Assembly: GCA_938045475.1 (NCBI GenBank)
Contig: CALIML010000001.1
Coordinates: 87,662 to 151,661, forward strand
Direction: 5' to 3'
DNA length: 64,000 nt
Source: an uncultured Sulfolobales archaeon
GTDB lineage: Archaea > Thermoproteota > Thermoprotei_A > Sulfolobales > Desulfurococcaceae
In this document: positions 1 through 8,625 of the stretch, one piece after another
How positions within the stretch are numbered: position 1 is the first letter of the stretch
How the letters are laid out: each line of letters starts with the position of its first letter
Position numbers and translations under genes: made by a program
Notes under the pieces: model-generated
What the model was told of the DNA's origin: nothing
The model's database searches: none
Seen by the model: the letters and a program-made list of their open reading frames with translations, nothing else

Positions 1-119
1 ACAATGAATTCATAGAGACTCCCCTTCCTCACTCTAGATACTGTGAATTCCTCAAGATTTATTTCTCCATGCATTTCCCTAAGCTTTTCTAAAACAAGCG
101 ACCCTAGATCTTTGCTCAA
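1..119 (-). CDS. 5' end of an unidentified gene, cut by the left edge
   Basis: An open frame enters the minus strand directly downstream of the AsnRS stop codon and runs off the left edge without a stop. A TTG at 119 is preceded by GTGAT four bases upstream, which matches the archaeal anti-Shine-Dalgarno complement. A GTG at 128 is an in-frame alternative. About 39 residues are visible, rich in Lys, Glu and Leu (beginning MSKDLGSLVLEKLREMHGEI), and they give no recognisable motif. The 10-base gap after asnS suggests the same transcript. The start is reasonably supported; the function is unknown. Confidence 0.5.
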   Translation of the reverse strand, partial: MSKDLGSLVLEKLREMHGEINLEEFTVSRVRKGSLYEFI

Positions 120-129
120 GACTATCACT

Positions 130-1467
130 TTACGGATATATTCTTCCAAGCATTCTTGGGAAGGGAGTAGCATCCCTTATGTGCTCAAGACCGGCTATCC
201 ACATCACTAACCTCTCAACCCCTAATCCAAAGCCGCTGTGTGGAACACTTCCATACTTGCGTAGATCTAGGTACCATTTATACTCGTCAATGCTGTAGCC
301 TTCCTCAATTACTCTATTTAAAAGCCTCTGATAATCATCCTCTCTCTGGCTTCCGCCAATTATTTCTCCATAACCTTCTGGAGCCAGTAAGTCGAATCCA
401 AGAGCGATCTCGGGGTTTTCCTCACATAACTTCATGTAGAAGCCCTTCACTTTCTTCGGGAAGTGAGTAATGAAGAACGGCTTATCAAAGTACTCTGTGA
501 GAGCTCTCTCTTCATCTGCACCAAAGTCCTCCCCCCACTTTATTTTAAAGCCTTTCCCCTGAAGCATTTCAATAGCTTCATCGTATTTAATCCTTGGGTA
601 AGGAGTCTTAGTAGAGTTCTCCAAGATCTTTGTGTCCCTCTTAAGGAATTGGAGTTGATCAGCGTTTTCCTCAAGGACTCTCTTAACTATATATGACACA
701 AGTTCTTCAGACACTTCCATCATGTCATCCATGGTGTACCAGGCTGCCTCAAGCTCTAAGTGCCAGTACTCAGTTAAGTGCCTCCTAGTTCTACTTAGCT
801 CGGCCCTAAAGCTCGGCGTAAGACTCCACACTTTCTCCAAGCTGTATATGAGTGCTTCAAGGTATAGCTGGGCGCTTTGGCTTAAATAAGCCTTTTTATC
901 AAAGTACTTTACTTCAAAGAGTGTTGCCCCTCCCTCACACGCGGACGCCGTCAATATTGGGGGAGTGGCTTCCCACCAGCCGTTGTTAGTAAGCCACTCT
1001 CTGGCAGCCTTGAGCACAGTACTCTTGATCTTCATTACTTCAGTTAAATACCTACTCCTAAGCCATAAATGCCTATTATCAAGCAAATAATCTACTCCCT
1101 CCCCTCCCTTTATTGGAAAATCGCTTGAAGCCCCACCCACCTTCAGCTCTAAGACTTCAACTTCGTACCCTGTTGGAGCCCTAGGCTCTTTCTTAACTTT
1201 ACCGCGTACTTCAATGCTTGCCTCTAGGCCAAGTTTTTCAGCTAATGAATATGCGTCTGGGAGTAATGCTCCATCAATAATGCACTGCACTACGTTAGTG
1301 CTATCCCTTAGCACTATGAATACTTTTTTACCAACAACTCTATGCCTATACACCCAGCCCCTTAATACAACCTCTGAGCCTACAGCCTCATCCCTAAGGA
1401 CTTCCTTAACCTTGCAGACCGCCATATGTACACCGTTAAAATCCATTAATTTTCCCTTTACAAACAC
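130..1467 (-). CDS. asnS: Asparaginyl-tRNA synthetase (archaeal type)
   Basis: This class IIb aminoacyl-tRNA synthetase charges tRNA-Asn with asparagine in the cytoplasm. An N-terminal OB-fold anticodon-binding domain spans about residues 18-110 (RGWVYRHR, FIVLRDS). The catalytic domain carries motif 2 (FRAELSRTRRHLTEYWHLE, about 220-239) and motif 3 (GFGLGVERL, about 412-420). The stretch DNRHLWLRS (130-138) is typical of AsnRS rather than AspRS, so AsnRS is preferred; a non-discriminating AspRS is the alternative. The length of 445 residues is normal. The longest frame starts at GTG 1467. ATG 1446, or ATG 1425 behind a GGTG, are possible true starts. A TATA-like run lies just upstream, near 1480-1495. 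Confidence 0.9.
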   Translation of the reverse strand: MFVKGKLMDFNGVHMAVCKVKEVLRDEAVGSEVVLRGWVYRHRVVGKKVFIVLRDSTNVVQCIIDGALLPDAYSLAEKLGLEASIEVRGKVKKEPRAPTGYEVEVLELKVGGASSDFPIKGGEGVDYLLDNRHLWLRSRYLTEVMKIKSTVLKAAREWLTNNGWWEATPPILTASACEGGATLFEVKYFDKKAYLSQSAQLYLEALIYSLEKVWSLTPSFRAELSRTRRHLTEYWHLELEAAWYTMDDMMEVSEELVSYIVKRVLEENADQLQFLKRDTKILENSTKTPYPRIKYDEAIEMLQGKGFKIKWGEDFGADEERALTEYFDKPFFITHFPKKVKGFYMKLCEENPEIALGFDLLAPEGYGEIIGGSQREDDYQRLLNRVIEEGYSIDEYKWYLDLRKYGSVPHSGFGLGVERLVMWIAGLEHIRDATPFPRMLGRIYP

Positions 1468-1566
1468 TATGTTATTAAGGCTTAAAAATAATTTTTACAT
1501 CCATAGGGCTCTTAACTCTCCATAACTAAGAATAACTACATTGTAGCGCTAGCATTTTAAGGGACA

Positions 1567-2292
1567 TTAAGTGCGGCGCTTTAAGGCCATGAGTTCTCTA
1601 ACTACCTCTAGATTAATTCTATCGCCAAGCATGCTCCAGTAAACGCCCTCAGGCCTCCATCCACGTGTCTTAACTGTTATGAGCTTGCTCGGCGTGGAAA
1701 TTACGTCAACAGTTAAGTCGTGGAGTTCCATAGGTATGCCTTCGACTATCTGAAGATCATGTACATTTGTAACTATAGGAGTTCCCTCATCTATAACCCC
1801 TATTTCCCTCAAGATTCCGTATTCAAGCTCTGAATAACCCCCGCCTTTACCCAGCCTGCGGCCCTCTCGATCTACTGCTACACAACCTGTTATCACTAAG
1901 TCTACTGCTGGAATCTCATCTAACTTCAGCCTCCCCCCATATGCAAGCGCGCCTTTTATTGTTGAAGCATACTTTATCTTTGAGCTAGGCATATTCTTCG
2001 GGTCAAGGATTATGAATCCGTTCAGCAACCTCGGGGTAGCCATTATAACTGTCTTACCCTCAAATAAAGCCCTCTCTCTCAAGATCCTTTGAGGAGAATC
2101 TGGGTTAGCTTTAACGACACTAGCATTCATCCATAAATCAGTTTTAACTATCCTTAAGCCAGCTTCTTCAGCTCCCACAAAGTTCGGTATCCTCCCATAC
2201 ACAGGCCTCGGGAATCTAGCTACATTTAATTCCTCAAGCATTCTCCATACCATTCTACGCAGTTCAGATTTTCTCTCCTTAATTGACTCCAA
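1567..2292 (-). CDS. 5-formyltetrahydrofolate cyclo-ligase family protein
   Basis: The protein belongs to the 5-formyltetrahydrofolate cyclo-ligase (MTHFS) superfamily, COG0212. The glycine-rich nucleotide-binding signature GKGGGYSELEYG (about 147-158) is the family hallmark, and the N-terminal helix (KERKSELRRMVWRML) and the GRIPNFVGAEEA stretch match the archaeal branch. Archaeal members are often unproven as cyclo-ligases, so the exact substrate is inference. The TTG start at 2292 sits behind a GGGGAGGG ribosome site. It lies 99 bases upstream of asnS on the same strand and may be co-transcribed with it. Confidence 0.75.
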   Translation of the reverse strand: MESIKERKSELRRMVWRMLEELNVARFPRPVYGRIPNFVGAEEAGLRIVKTDLWMNASVVKANPDSPQRILRERALFEGKTVIMATPRLLNGFIILDPKNMPSSKIKYASTIKGALAYGGRLKLDEIPAVDLVITGCVAVDREGRRLGKGGGYSELEYGILREIGVIDEGTPIVTNVHDLQIVEGIPMELHDLTVDVISTPSKLITVKTRGWRPEGVYWSMLGDRINLEVVRELMALKRRT

Positions 2293-2430
2293 GCAACCCT
2301 CCCCTCAAATACGCTTCACACCATGTTTGTTTCATTAAACTCATTCCTTTATAGAAGAATGCGTTCTTATGCATGGAGTTCGTCTCCACTTAAATACTAG
2401 CATTCTATTCTTATATCACGGTGCTGTAGT

Positions 2431-3102
2431 TTGGTTGAGTACGTTGTTGAGAAAGGACCTGCATACGCTATATTAAAGCTTAAACTGAGCCCTGGGGAAA
2501 GCGTTACTCTAGAGCCAGGTGCGTACATCCTCCATAAAGGAGACATCGAAGTTAAGACAAGCACTGGAGGAATTATGAAGGGACTGGCTAGAGCCATGCT
2601 GGGTGGCGAAAGCTTATTCCTAAACACTCTAATCGCCAAGAGCCCGGCTGAAATATGGGCAACTCCAAGCTCTCCCGGAGACGTAAGAGCTGTTGAATTA
2701 AGAAGTCAAGAGCTCTTCATACAGGATACAAACTACTTAGCTCACTACGGCGACATAGAGCTCACAGTTGGGTGGCGGGGCCTCAAAGGGCTCCTAGCTG
2801 AAGGACAGCTCGTGTGGCTGAAGGCCTATGGCAATGGCATAGTGTTCATAAACTCCTATGGAGCTATAGAGGAAGTAGGCCTGGGGCCTAGTGAAAGAAT
2901 AACTATAGACAACAACCACTTCGTAGCCATGGACTCCAGCGTTAAGTGGAGAGCCAGGAAGTTCGGCGGATTAAAAACTTTCATGCTTGGAGGCGAAGGC
3001 ATAGTGTTTGACGTTGAAGGCCCTGGGAGAATATGGATTCAGACAAGGACTCTTCCAGCACTAGCTCAATTGCTTCAGAGATTCCTTAAGCAGAGCAGGT
3101 AA
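2431..3102 (+). CDS. AIM24/TIGR00266 family protein
   Basis: This 223-residue beta-rich protein resembles the AIM24 (TIGR00266, DUF124) family, whose prokaryotic members have a double-stranded beta-helix fold and no firmly assigned function. Visible family features are the PGESVTLEPGAYILHKGDI segment at about 22-40, the GGIMKGLARAMLGGESLFLN segment at about 47-66, and the LAHYGDIELTVGWRG repeat-like stretch near 107. There is no signal peptide and no membrane segment. TTG 2431 is chosen because CGGTGC lies 7-12 bases upstream. The gene is divergent from the cyclo-ligase-like gene and convergent with the PCNA gene. Confidence 0.7.
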   Translation: MVEYVVEKGPAYAILKLKLSPGESVTLEPGAYILHKGDIEVKTSTGGIMKGLARAMLGGESLFLNTLIAKSPAEIWATPSSPGDVRAVELRSQELFIQDTNYLAHYGDIELTVGWRGLKGLLAEGQLVWLKAYGNGIVFINSYGAIEEVGLGPSERITIDNNHFVAMDSSVKWRARKFGGLKTFMLGGEGIVFDVEGPGRIWIQTRTLPALAQLLQRFLKQSR

Positions 3103-3111
3103 TTAGCGTTT

Positions 3112-3855
3112 TCAAACGCTCTTAGGCGCAAGCAAGTACTTTACAACTCCTTCTCCAGCTACTCTAAACTCAATGTATAGCGGTGCATCACTAGAGAACT
3201 TGAGAGTTACTGACTCAGATACCCCAGTTAATGAAAGTACTTTTTCTAAGTACTCTAGGCTATAGGCTGATCTAGATGGCTTACTGACTGAAAGGCTTAT
3301 CAATGAAGGCATGCCTGCAGCGATCTTTGTTTCAACTTTCGCAGCATTAATTCCCCTTATGATTAAAGCGCTTTCATCGCTTGCCTCAAGTTCAACAGTG
3401 TCTCCAACTACTTCAGCATCCCTTATGGCTGTTTTAAATGCTTCAGCAAGCAGCATTGCTTCAACGTCGAACTCAAGGCTTAGTTCAGGGATTTCAGGTA
3501 CCTGTACATCGATGTTTCTAAAGGAGTACTTTCTCCTAAGCTGAGACTCCACAGCTACATTAATGTAATCGCCTACACTGCTTATCTCCAGATGATCTCC
3601 TTTCTTAAGCTTCTTAAGCACTTTAACTAAGTTAGCTACACTGACTCCAAAAACCTCTTCTCCACTGACTTCATATATTACAAAACTGCTTGCGGGTAGA
3701 GCTATGTCGATTAGGGATATCTTAGCTGGATCTAGGGCTTTTATCGATATCCCTTCTTCACTTACCCTAACGGCGACTTCATCAACTATTTTCGATACCG
3801 CCTCAGCAATGCTTCTAAAGTACTTTGCCTCAGGATAGATTACTTTAAACGTCAA
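3112..3855 (-). CDS. pcn: DNA polymerase sliding clamp (PCNA)
   Basis: This is archaeal PCNA, the ring-shaped clamp that tethers polymerase, Fen1 and ligase to DNA. The N-terminus (TFKVIYPEAKYFRSI), the EGISIKALDPAKISLIDIAL strand-helix region and the C-terminus YLLAPKSV are typical of the two-domain clamp. Length is about 247 residues. TTG 3855 is preferred to GTG 3864, because GAGGTG lies six bases before it and the first residues then match PCNA N-termini. Only one clamp gene is visible here. Many Thermoproteota have up to three paralogues, so others may lie elsewhere. It converges on the AIM24-like gene with a 9-base gap. Confidence 0.92.
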   Translation of the reverse strand: MTFKVIYPEAKYFRSIAEAVSKIVDEVAVRVSEEGISIKALDPAKISLIDIALPASSFVIYEVSGEEVFGVSVANLVKVLKKLKKGDHLEISSVGDYINVAVESQLRRKYSFRNIDVQVPEIPELSLEFDVEAMLLAEAFKTAIRDAEVVGDTVELEASDESALIIRGINAAKVETKIAAGMPSLISLSVSKPSRSAYSLEYLEKVLSLTGVSESVTLKFSSDAPLYIEFRVAGEGVVKYLLAPKSV

Positions 3856-3921
3856 TCGAAACACCTCTATTCATAGTGGGGGAATAAAGTTAAATAAATG
3901 TTTTGGAGTTAAGTAAAGTAG

Positions 3922-4446
3922 TCATATTACTGTTGGCTTTAGCACCTCTGGCTTAAACGTTGCAAACTCATTTCTAGCTATATGCGCTAAGAACTCCGCC
4001 TTCAGTGAAGGCCTCCCTCCTGGATAAGCTTCCGCCCTATAGCTATAGCCTACTACTTCAGCTATGAACAATGTGTGGTCTCCATAAGTCCTTGAGTCAA
4101 CCACTTTACACTCTAAGTTAGCTAAAGCATTCCCTATGCTTGGTGCATCAACTCTACTTGATGGAGCGAGCTTTAGCTTAGTGTCACTAAGCTTCCTAGG
4201 CCCGCTTCTTGAGCCAACAATCCAAACGTCGTTAATTAAGCCGCAGCTGGGGACACTTATGACTAACTCACCGTAGCTAGCTATAAGCCTGCTCGTATAC
4301 CTCTTTGGCGAAATGCTTACAGCAACAATGAATGGCTCCCAGGAAGCTATTGTAACCCAATCAGCAGCCATAACATTTGACTCCCCTCCCCTACCGGATG
4401 TAACTAAGTATGTTCTTAGGGGATAGAGCAGCCTCGGAGGCTCCAT
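3922..4446 (-). CDS. Flavin reductase-like, FMN-binding split-barrel protein
   Basis: A protein of about 174 residues with the flavin-reductase-like split-barrel pattern: an N-terminal LRTYLVTSGRGG strand, SNVMAADWVTIASWEPFIVAVSI with the conserved small/Ala-rich FMN-binding region, and SRLIASYGELVISVPS. Such proteins bind FMN and reduce flavin or act as small oxidoreductases; the partner is unknown. ATG 4446 is chosen because GGTGG lies six bases upstream, while TTG 4452 would overlap that site. It is separated by 57 bases from the PCNA start on the same strand. Confidence 0.8.
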   Translation of the reverse strand: MEPPRLLYPLRTYLVTSGRGGESNVMAADWVTIASWEPFIVAVSISPKRYTSRLIASYGELVISVPSCGLINDVWIVGSRSGPRKLSDTKLKLAPSSRVDAPSIGNALANLECKVVDSRTYGDHTLFIAEVVGYSYRAEAYPGGRPSLKAEFLAHIARNEFATFKPEVLKPTVI

Positions 4447-4589
4447 GCACAACCACCGCAGTAAGTTTACCTAAAGGCTAGCTATTAATTGCATTGGATT
4501 CAATGTGGAAGTAGAACTGCCCAGCTAGTGAAAAGAGCTAGAGTAATATACCCGCCTGGAAGTACTAAAGTACATTGTTGAACTAGGTT

Positions 4590-5582
4590 GTGGAATTGCC
4601 CTCAGCTATAACCACGAGGAATTTGAGAAAAATATACAGGGTTAAGAAAAGGCTTAGCTTAGTTAAGAGCCAGGAGGAAGTAGTTGAAGCTCTTAAGGGA
4701 GTAAGCTTTGAAGTAAAGTATGGAGAAGTAGTTGGATTACTTGGGCCAAATGGAGCTGGTAAAACAACTACCATAAAGATAATCTCAACACTCCTAATTC
4801 CAGACGGCGGTGAAGCATACGTCGACGGCTACGACGTTGTAAGGCAGGCCAGTGAAGTGAGGAAGAGAATAGGGTTAATGCTTACTGTAGAAAAGGGCTT
4901 CTACGGTAAGCTTACTGGAAAGGAGAACTTAGAGTACTTTGCTGCACTATATGGCTTAAGTAAAAGTGAAGCGGGGAGAAGGATAAGCAACCTCATAAAG
5001 GTACTTGAGCTAGATAAGCTTGGAGCTGTAGACAAGTTGTTTGAAGAATACAGCTTGGGAATGAAGGCTAGGCTCTCTATAGCTAGAGCCCTCTTAAAAA
5101 ACTCTCCGGTGCTATTACTTGATGAACCAACGCTTGGACTAGACCCCCCCAGCGCAAGGAAAATTAGGGAATTAGTCAAGTCGCTTGCTAGAGAAGAGGG
5201 GAAGGCAGTACTATATACTACTCACAACATGTTTGAAGCAGAGCTTGTTTGCGACAAAATACTGCTCATTAATAGGGGATTGATAGTGGCTGAGGGAACC
5301 CCTAGCGAACTGAAGTCTAAGATACCTAAGCTGCGCGTAATCACTATTACTGTAAGAAATGGTGAGCAAGCGAGAATAGGGGAAGCTTTAACTCCACTAG
5401 TAGCTACGTATAGCGTGACAAGCAATGAATTTGGGGAAACTGTAGTAAAAGTGAGTACGAAGAGCCCTGAGGAGATCTTGGGCGAAGTCATTAGAGCTCT
5501 AGTTGCATGCGGCTGCGACATCTCGTCAGTGAGAGTTGAAGAACCAACGCTTGAGGATGTATTCATATATTTCAGTCAATAG
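4590..5582 (+). CDS. ABC transporter ATP-binding protein (ABC-2 exporter type)
   Basis: This ATPase energises an ABC exporter with the two permeases that follow. Walker A is GPNGAGKT (52-59), the signature is YSLGMKARLSIARAL (about 154-168), and Walker B is VLLLDEPTLGLD (about 173-184), followed by the H-loop TTHN. A C-terminal extension of about 90 residues after the core, ending LEDVFIYFS, is usual in the NatA/DrrA-like group. The start is GTG 4590 by frame length, but the ribosome site is weak, so a later start is possible. The stop lies 11 bases before the first permease. The substrate is unknown. Confidence 0.9.
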   Translation: MELPSAITTRNLRKIYRVKKRLSLVKSQEEVVEALKGVSFEVKYGEVVGLLGPNGAGKTTTIKIISTLLIPDGGEAYVDGYDVVRQASEVRKRIGLMLTVEKGFYGKLTGKENLEYFAALYGLSKSEAGRRISNLIKVLELDKLGAVDKLFEEYSLGMKARLSIARALLKNSPVLLLDEPTLGLDPPSARKIRELVKSLAREEGKAVLYTTHNMFEAELVCDKILLINRGLIVAEGTPSELKSKIPKLRVITITVRNGEQARIGEALTPLVATYSVTSNEFGETVVKVSTKSPEEILGEVIRALVACGCDISSVRVEEPTLEDVFIYFSQ

Positions 5583-5593
5583 AGGTTGGAGGC

Positions 5594-6400
5594 ATGTGGT
5601 TCATAGAGATCCTTAGAGCTGAGTACAAGCTTGTCTACGCTGAAATGCTTAGGAGGAAGAGCATGCTAGTAATGATGCTCCTCTATCCATATGTATTGAC
5701 AGGCTTCACGCTTTTCATAGGATATTCTTTTGGCTCGAAGCAAGTGTTCGTTGAGAAAACAGGAGTAGCGCCAGAGGTATTCATGATTACTGCTAGCTTC
5801 ATAGTGCTGTCAATGCTTGCAAGCATTGACGACATGATATGGAAGCCGCTGATGGATCTTTGGCATGGGACTCTGCCTTACATAATTGCAAGCCCTGTCA
5901 GCAGAATAATGCTTTACGCAGCCACACCTATTCCAAGACTTACTGCAGTTGTAATCATAGGTTCTACAAGCGTTATACCTGTCTACGCGCTGTACTATGG
6001 GTTAAGCGGCCTTTTCACAAGCCTTATAGTAATCGGCTTAGCCTCCCTCGGAGCCGTATTCATGATTACGCCTGCAATGGTTGTCACAGGCCTAGCGAAT
6101 ACCTTAGGGGAGAGCTGGAGAGTAATTAACATAGTTAGGCCGGTGTTCCTGATTCTTCTAGGAGCGTATTATCCAAGGATCCTCATGCCTCTAGCTGGCT
6201 TAATAGCGAGCTATGCGCTTCCCCCTTCACACATAGTTGAGTTAATTCAAGCATTCCTAAGGAACGCTGCTAGCGCGCTTAACGCACTTAGTTTGATAGG
6301 GGTAGCTACAGCTCTCTTCGTAATTTATGCACCAGGCGGCTCTAGAAGCATTCTACTGTGGGAGAGGAAGAAAGTTAAGGAGGGAGTTAAGTACGATTAG
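5594..6400 (+). CDS. ABC-2 type permease, first subunit
   Basis: A 268-residue integral membrane protein with about six hydrophobic segments, beginning with a short cytoplasmic helix (MWFIEILRAEYKLVYAEML) and then MLVMMLLYPYVLTGFTLFIG. The arrangement and the position directly behind an exporter ATPase mark it as an ABC-2 membrane domain. ATG 5594 has GGTTGGAGG immediately upstream. Its end overlaps the start of the next permease. The two permeases differ in sequence and probably form a heterodimer; the exported substrate cannot be read from sequence. Confidence 0.8.
   Translation: MWFIEILRAEYKLVYAEMLRRKSMLVMMLLYPYVLTGFTLFIGYSFGSKQVFVEKTGVAPEVFMITASFIVLSMLASIDDMIWKPLMDLWHGTLPYIIASPVSRIMLYAATPIPRLTAVVIIGSTSVIPVYALYYGLSGLFTSLIVIGLASLGAVFMITPAMVVTGLANTLGESWRVINIVRPVFLILLGAYYPRILMPLAGLIASYALPPSHIVELIQAFLRNAASALNALSLIGVATALFVIYAPGGSRSILLWERKKVKEGVKYD
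6377..6398 (+). promoter_or_regulatory. Strong ribosome binding site deciding a non-standard ATT start
   Basis: AAGGAGGGAG at 6377-6386 is one of the best Shine-Dalgarno matches in the window. In the frame of the second permease, no ATG, GTG or TTG falls within normal range. The only well-placed initiation codon is ATT at 6396-6398, which overlaps the stop of the first permease as ATTAG. This looks like termination-reinitiation coupling on a rare ATT start codon. Confidence 0.55.
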
Positions 6401-7193
6401 GAAAGCTCTTGCAGTATTTAAAGCATATTTTCTATCTGACTTCATTAGAAGCCGCGGGCTGTTGTACGGATTGTTGAGCATGTCTATGTGGATCCTCTTA
6501 TTCATAGTTCCAATGAGCTTATTCGCTGGACCTGATGTGAGAGGTGAGGCTTTTTCAGCATACGCGTTTGCAGCCGTACTAGTGTTTCTATCATACAGCG
6601 TGGCTACATGGGATTGGGCTGCCGAGCTCAGGTGGCTCATTAATAGAGGCATGCTTGAGTACGTTATTGCAAGTGGCGCAGGCTTCGTGCCCTTATACTC
6701 TGGAATAATGCCTGTCTCGTTGATTTGGATGGGGTTTGCATTAACAGCTATATATGTGCTCCTAACTCTAGTAATGGGTCAACCTACATTGATTGTAGTT
6801 GACCCACTTGTCTTAGCAATAGGGTTGGTGATACTAATAGTGGTTCTGCTTGGGTATGCATTGATTCTAGGTGGAACAGCTATTTCAACAGGCTCCGTAG
6901 GACCTGTAATGGAGATCATAAGCTGGGTTCTTCCAATAGCCACTGGTGGATTGACTCCTCTTAGAAATCTACCTGAAGTACTTAAGAGAATAGCTTTAGC
7001 AACACCATTTAGCTATCCAGCTGAATTAATCAGGTATTCGCTTCTCGGAATTGAGCCAGCAGTGGAGTTAAGGTCTGCAATCACTATAGGAGCTCTTTAT
7101 GCAGGGGCGTTCATATCGATAGCCATAGCTTACTTTAAGTTGCAGGTAAGGAGGATACTTAAAGAGGGGGTAAAGACTATATCTATGTACTGA
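6396..7193 (+). CDS. ABC-2 type permease, second subunit
   Basis: A membrane protein of about 265 residues with roughly six hydrophobic segments (for example LLSMSMWILLFIVPMSLF and LVLAIGLVILIVVLLGYAL) and the ABC-2 feature of a conserved ATPFSYPAELIRYSLLG stretch before the last membrane span. An upstream ATG at 6327 would give a longer frame, but it would overlap the first permease by 74 bases and add a polar, low-quality N-terminus. ATT 6396 is preferred because of the ribosome site at 6377-6386 and because the protein then starts with a short basic segment, RKALAVFKAYFLSDF. It forms an operon with the two preceding genes. Confidence 0.75.
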   Translation: MRKALAVFKAYFLSDFIRSRGLLYGLLSMSMWILLFIVPMSLFAGPDVRGEAFSAYAFAAVLVFLSYSVATWDWAAELRWLINRGMLEYVIASGAGFVPLYSGIMPVSLIWMGFALTAIYVLLTLVMGQPTLIVVDPLVLAIGLVILIVVLLGYALILGGTAISTGSVGPVMEIISWVLPIATGGLTPLRNLPEVLKRIALATPFSYPAELIRYSLLGIEPAVELRSAITIGALYAGAFISIAIAYFKLQVRRILKEGVKTISMY

Positions 7194-7321
7194 AGGATTT
7201 GTGCGACAGGCTCTAGCGATCCTAGACAAGCTGAACTCCGAAACTCTTCGCTAATGAAGATCCATCGTCTCCTCTAAACTATTTAAAAAGCGTTAACATT
7301 ATAATGGTGTTGGTGAACTAA

Positions 7322-7735
7322 TTGGAGCTTAAGCCAGGGCGTTTCTTCCTAATTAGAGTACCTAGTGGAAGTGAATTAATTAGCTATATTAAGAAGTGCG
7401 CTGAGGACTTGGGCATAAGTGTGGGCATATTCTGGTTAATAGGGTCGTTTCGCAGAGCTAAAATAGGGTTCTTCATGGAAGAAGAGGGCTCGTATAGAAC
7501 AATTGATGTAAATGAGTTTACTGAAGTAATTAATGCAAGTGGCAACATTAGTTCAATTGATGGCGAGCCATTCATACATGCACACGTGGCTTTAGGGAGA
7601 ATGGATGGCTCTTGTATTGGAGGCCACTTAATTGAGGGAGAAGTGTTTATAGTAGAAGTATGGATACAGGAGTTAATCGGCGGAGGATTAAAGAGAGTGA
7701 AAGAAGGCTCTCTATACTTATGGCCCCTGGAATAA
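7322..7735 (+). CDS. PPC (DUF296) domain protein
   Basis: A 137-residue single-domain protein of the plants-and-prokaryotes-conserved (PPC/DUF296) family. Typical elements are the basic strand GRFFLIRVPSGSEL at about 6-19, the GIFWLIGSFRRAKIGFF segment, HAHVALG (about 86-92) and GGHLIEGEVFIVEVWI (about 98-113). Prokaryotic members form trimers, and some bind a metal through the His residues; function is generally unassigned. TTG 7322 is selected because GGTG lies about ten bases upstream. The gene is followed after 32 bases by an amidotransferase gene on the same strand. Confidence 0.8.
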   Translation: MELKPGRFFLIRVPSGSELISYIKKCAEDLGISVGIFWLIGSFRRAKIGFFMEEEGSYRTIDVNEFTEVINASGNISSIDGEPFIHAHVALGRMDGSCIGGHLIEGEVFIVEVWIQELIGGGLKRVKEGSLYLWPLE

Positions 7736-7767
7736 TCAATAATTAGCGATTAGCTCAGGTGGGGGAT

Positions 7768-8577
7768 GTGTGTAGAGTGCTAATAGCGCATGTCAAGGAG
7801 TGCTCTAAGGACTCCGTAAAGGGCATGGCTGAATTACTTAGAGCACTAGCTATTGCAAGCAAGTTTTTAAGACAGCGAGATGGATGGGGGTACGTTGCAT
7901 TAGCTAGGGACAGCCGTGGCGGGCTTTCATACACACACTTTAGAAGCGAAGAACCAATCTATAAGCCCAGCTCTAAAACACTATTAGGGGAACTCATTAA
8001 ATTACTCAATAGATCTAGCGAAGCGTGGATTATGGTGCATGCAAGGAAGTCTTCGAGAAAGAGCTTAATTGGATTGCTGTACTCACATCCATATGCCTCT
8101 GAGACTAAGAATGGATTGCTGTGGCTCATTCACAACGGCTCCCTCGATAGCGATAAGCTGTCTAGAGAGCTTAAAGTAGTTGATTCCACTAAGTATACTG
8201 ACAGTGAACTAATGAGTAAGTACATAGCGAGCAATCTAAGTGGGTGTGCAAAGAGTATTGATGAATGCGTTTTAGACTCTTACAATGAGCTGTTCGAAAA
8301 ATACACTCCGACTGCGTTAATAACCGGGGTATTAGTTCTAGAGAAGGAGCCTGTCCATAGAAATGCCATATATATGTATTCATCAACGCTATATAAGAAG
8401 ACCCCTATGAAGTACCCTGATTACTATAGGACTTACTTAATTAAGGGAGATTCATTCAACTCCATAGTTTCTTCAACTATTAAAGAATTACTTGAATACA
8501 AGCACTCTAGCTACTATATAGAAGACGCGTCAAATAGAGTCATTAGGCTGTACCCCGGCTTAAGCTGCCTTTACTAA
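7768..8577 (+). CDS. Class II (Ntn-type) glutamine amidotransferase-like protein
   Basis: The choice of GTG 7768 makes Cys the second residue (M-C-R-V-L), which provides the N-terminal nucleophile of an Ntn glutamine amidotransferase after Met removal. AGGTGGGGG lies just upstream. Further family signs are RDGWGYVALA (substrate loop), IMVHARKSS (about 89-97, equivalent to the conserved R-x-x-S region) and LWLIHNGSLD, which matches the F-x-H-N-G motif of GATase_4/6 domains. Only the glutaminase-type domain, about 270 residues long, is present, as in YafJ/GlxB-like proteins. The ammonia acceptor is unknown. Confidence 0.75.
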   Translation: MCRVLIAHVKECSKDSVKGMAELLRALAIASKFLRQRDGWGYVALARDSRGGLSYTHFRSEEPIYKPSSKTLLGELIKLLNRSSEAWIMVHARKSSRKSLIGLLYSHPYASETKNGLLWLIHNGSLDSDKLSRELKVVDSTKYTDSELMSKYIASNLSGCAKSIDECVLDSYNELFEKYTPTALITGVLVLEKEPVHRNAIYMYSSTLYKKTPMKYPDYYRTYLIKGDSFNSIVSSTIKELLEYKHSSYYIEDASNRVIRLYPGLSCLY

Positions 8578-8625
8578 CTTCCTCACTCCACTTGAATAGC
8601 AATAAAGTTTAGTGAAGCCCCGTAA

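Noticed and set aside
6327..6395. ATG 6327 as the start of the second ABC-2 permease
   Set aside because: Needs a 74-base overlap with the first permease and gives an odd Cys/Gly-rich N-terminus; the strong ribosome site lies downstream of it.
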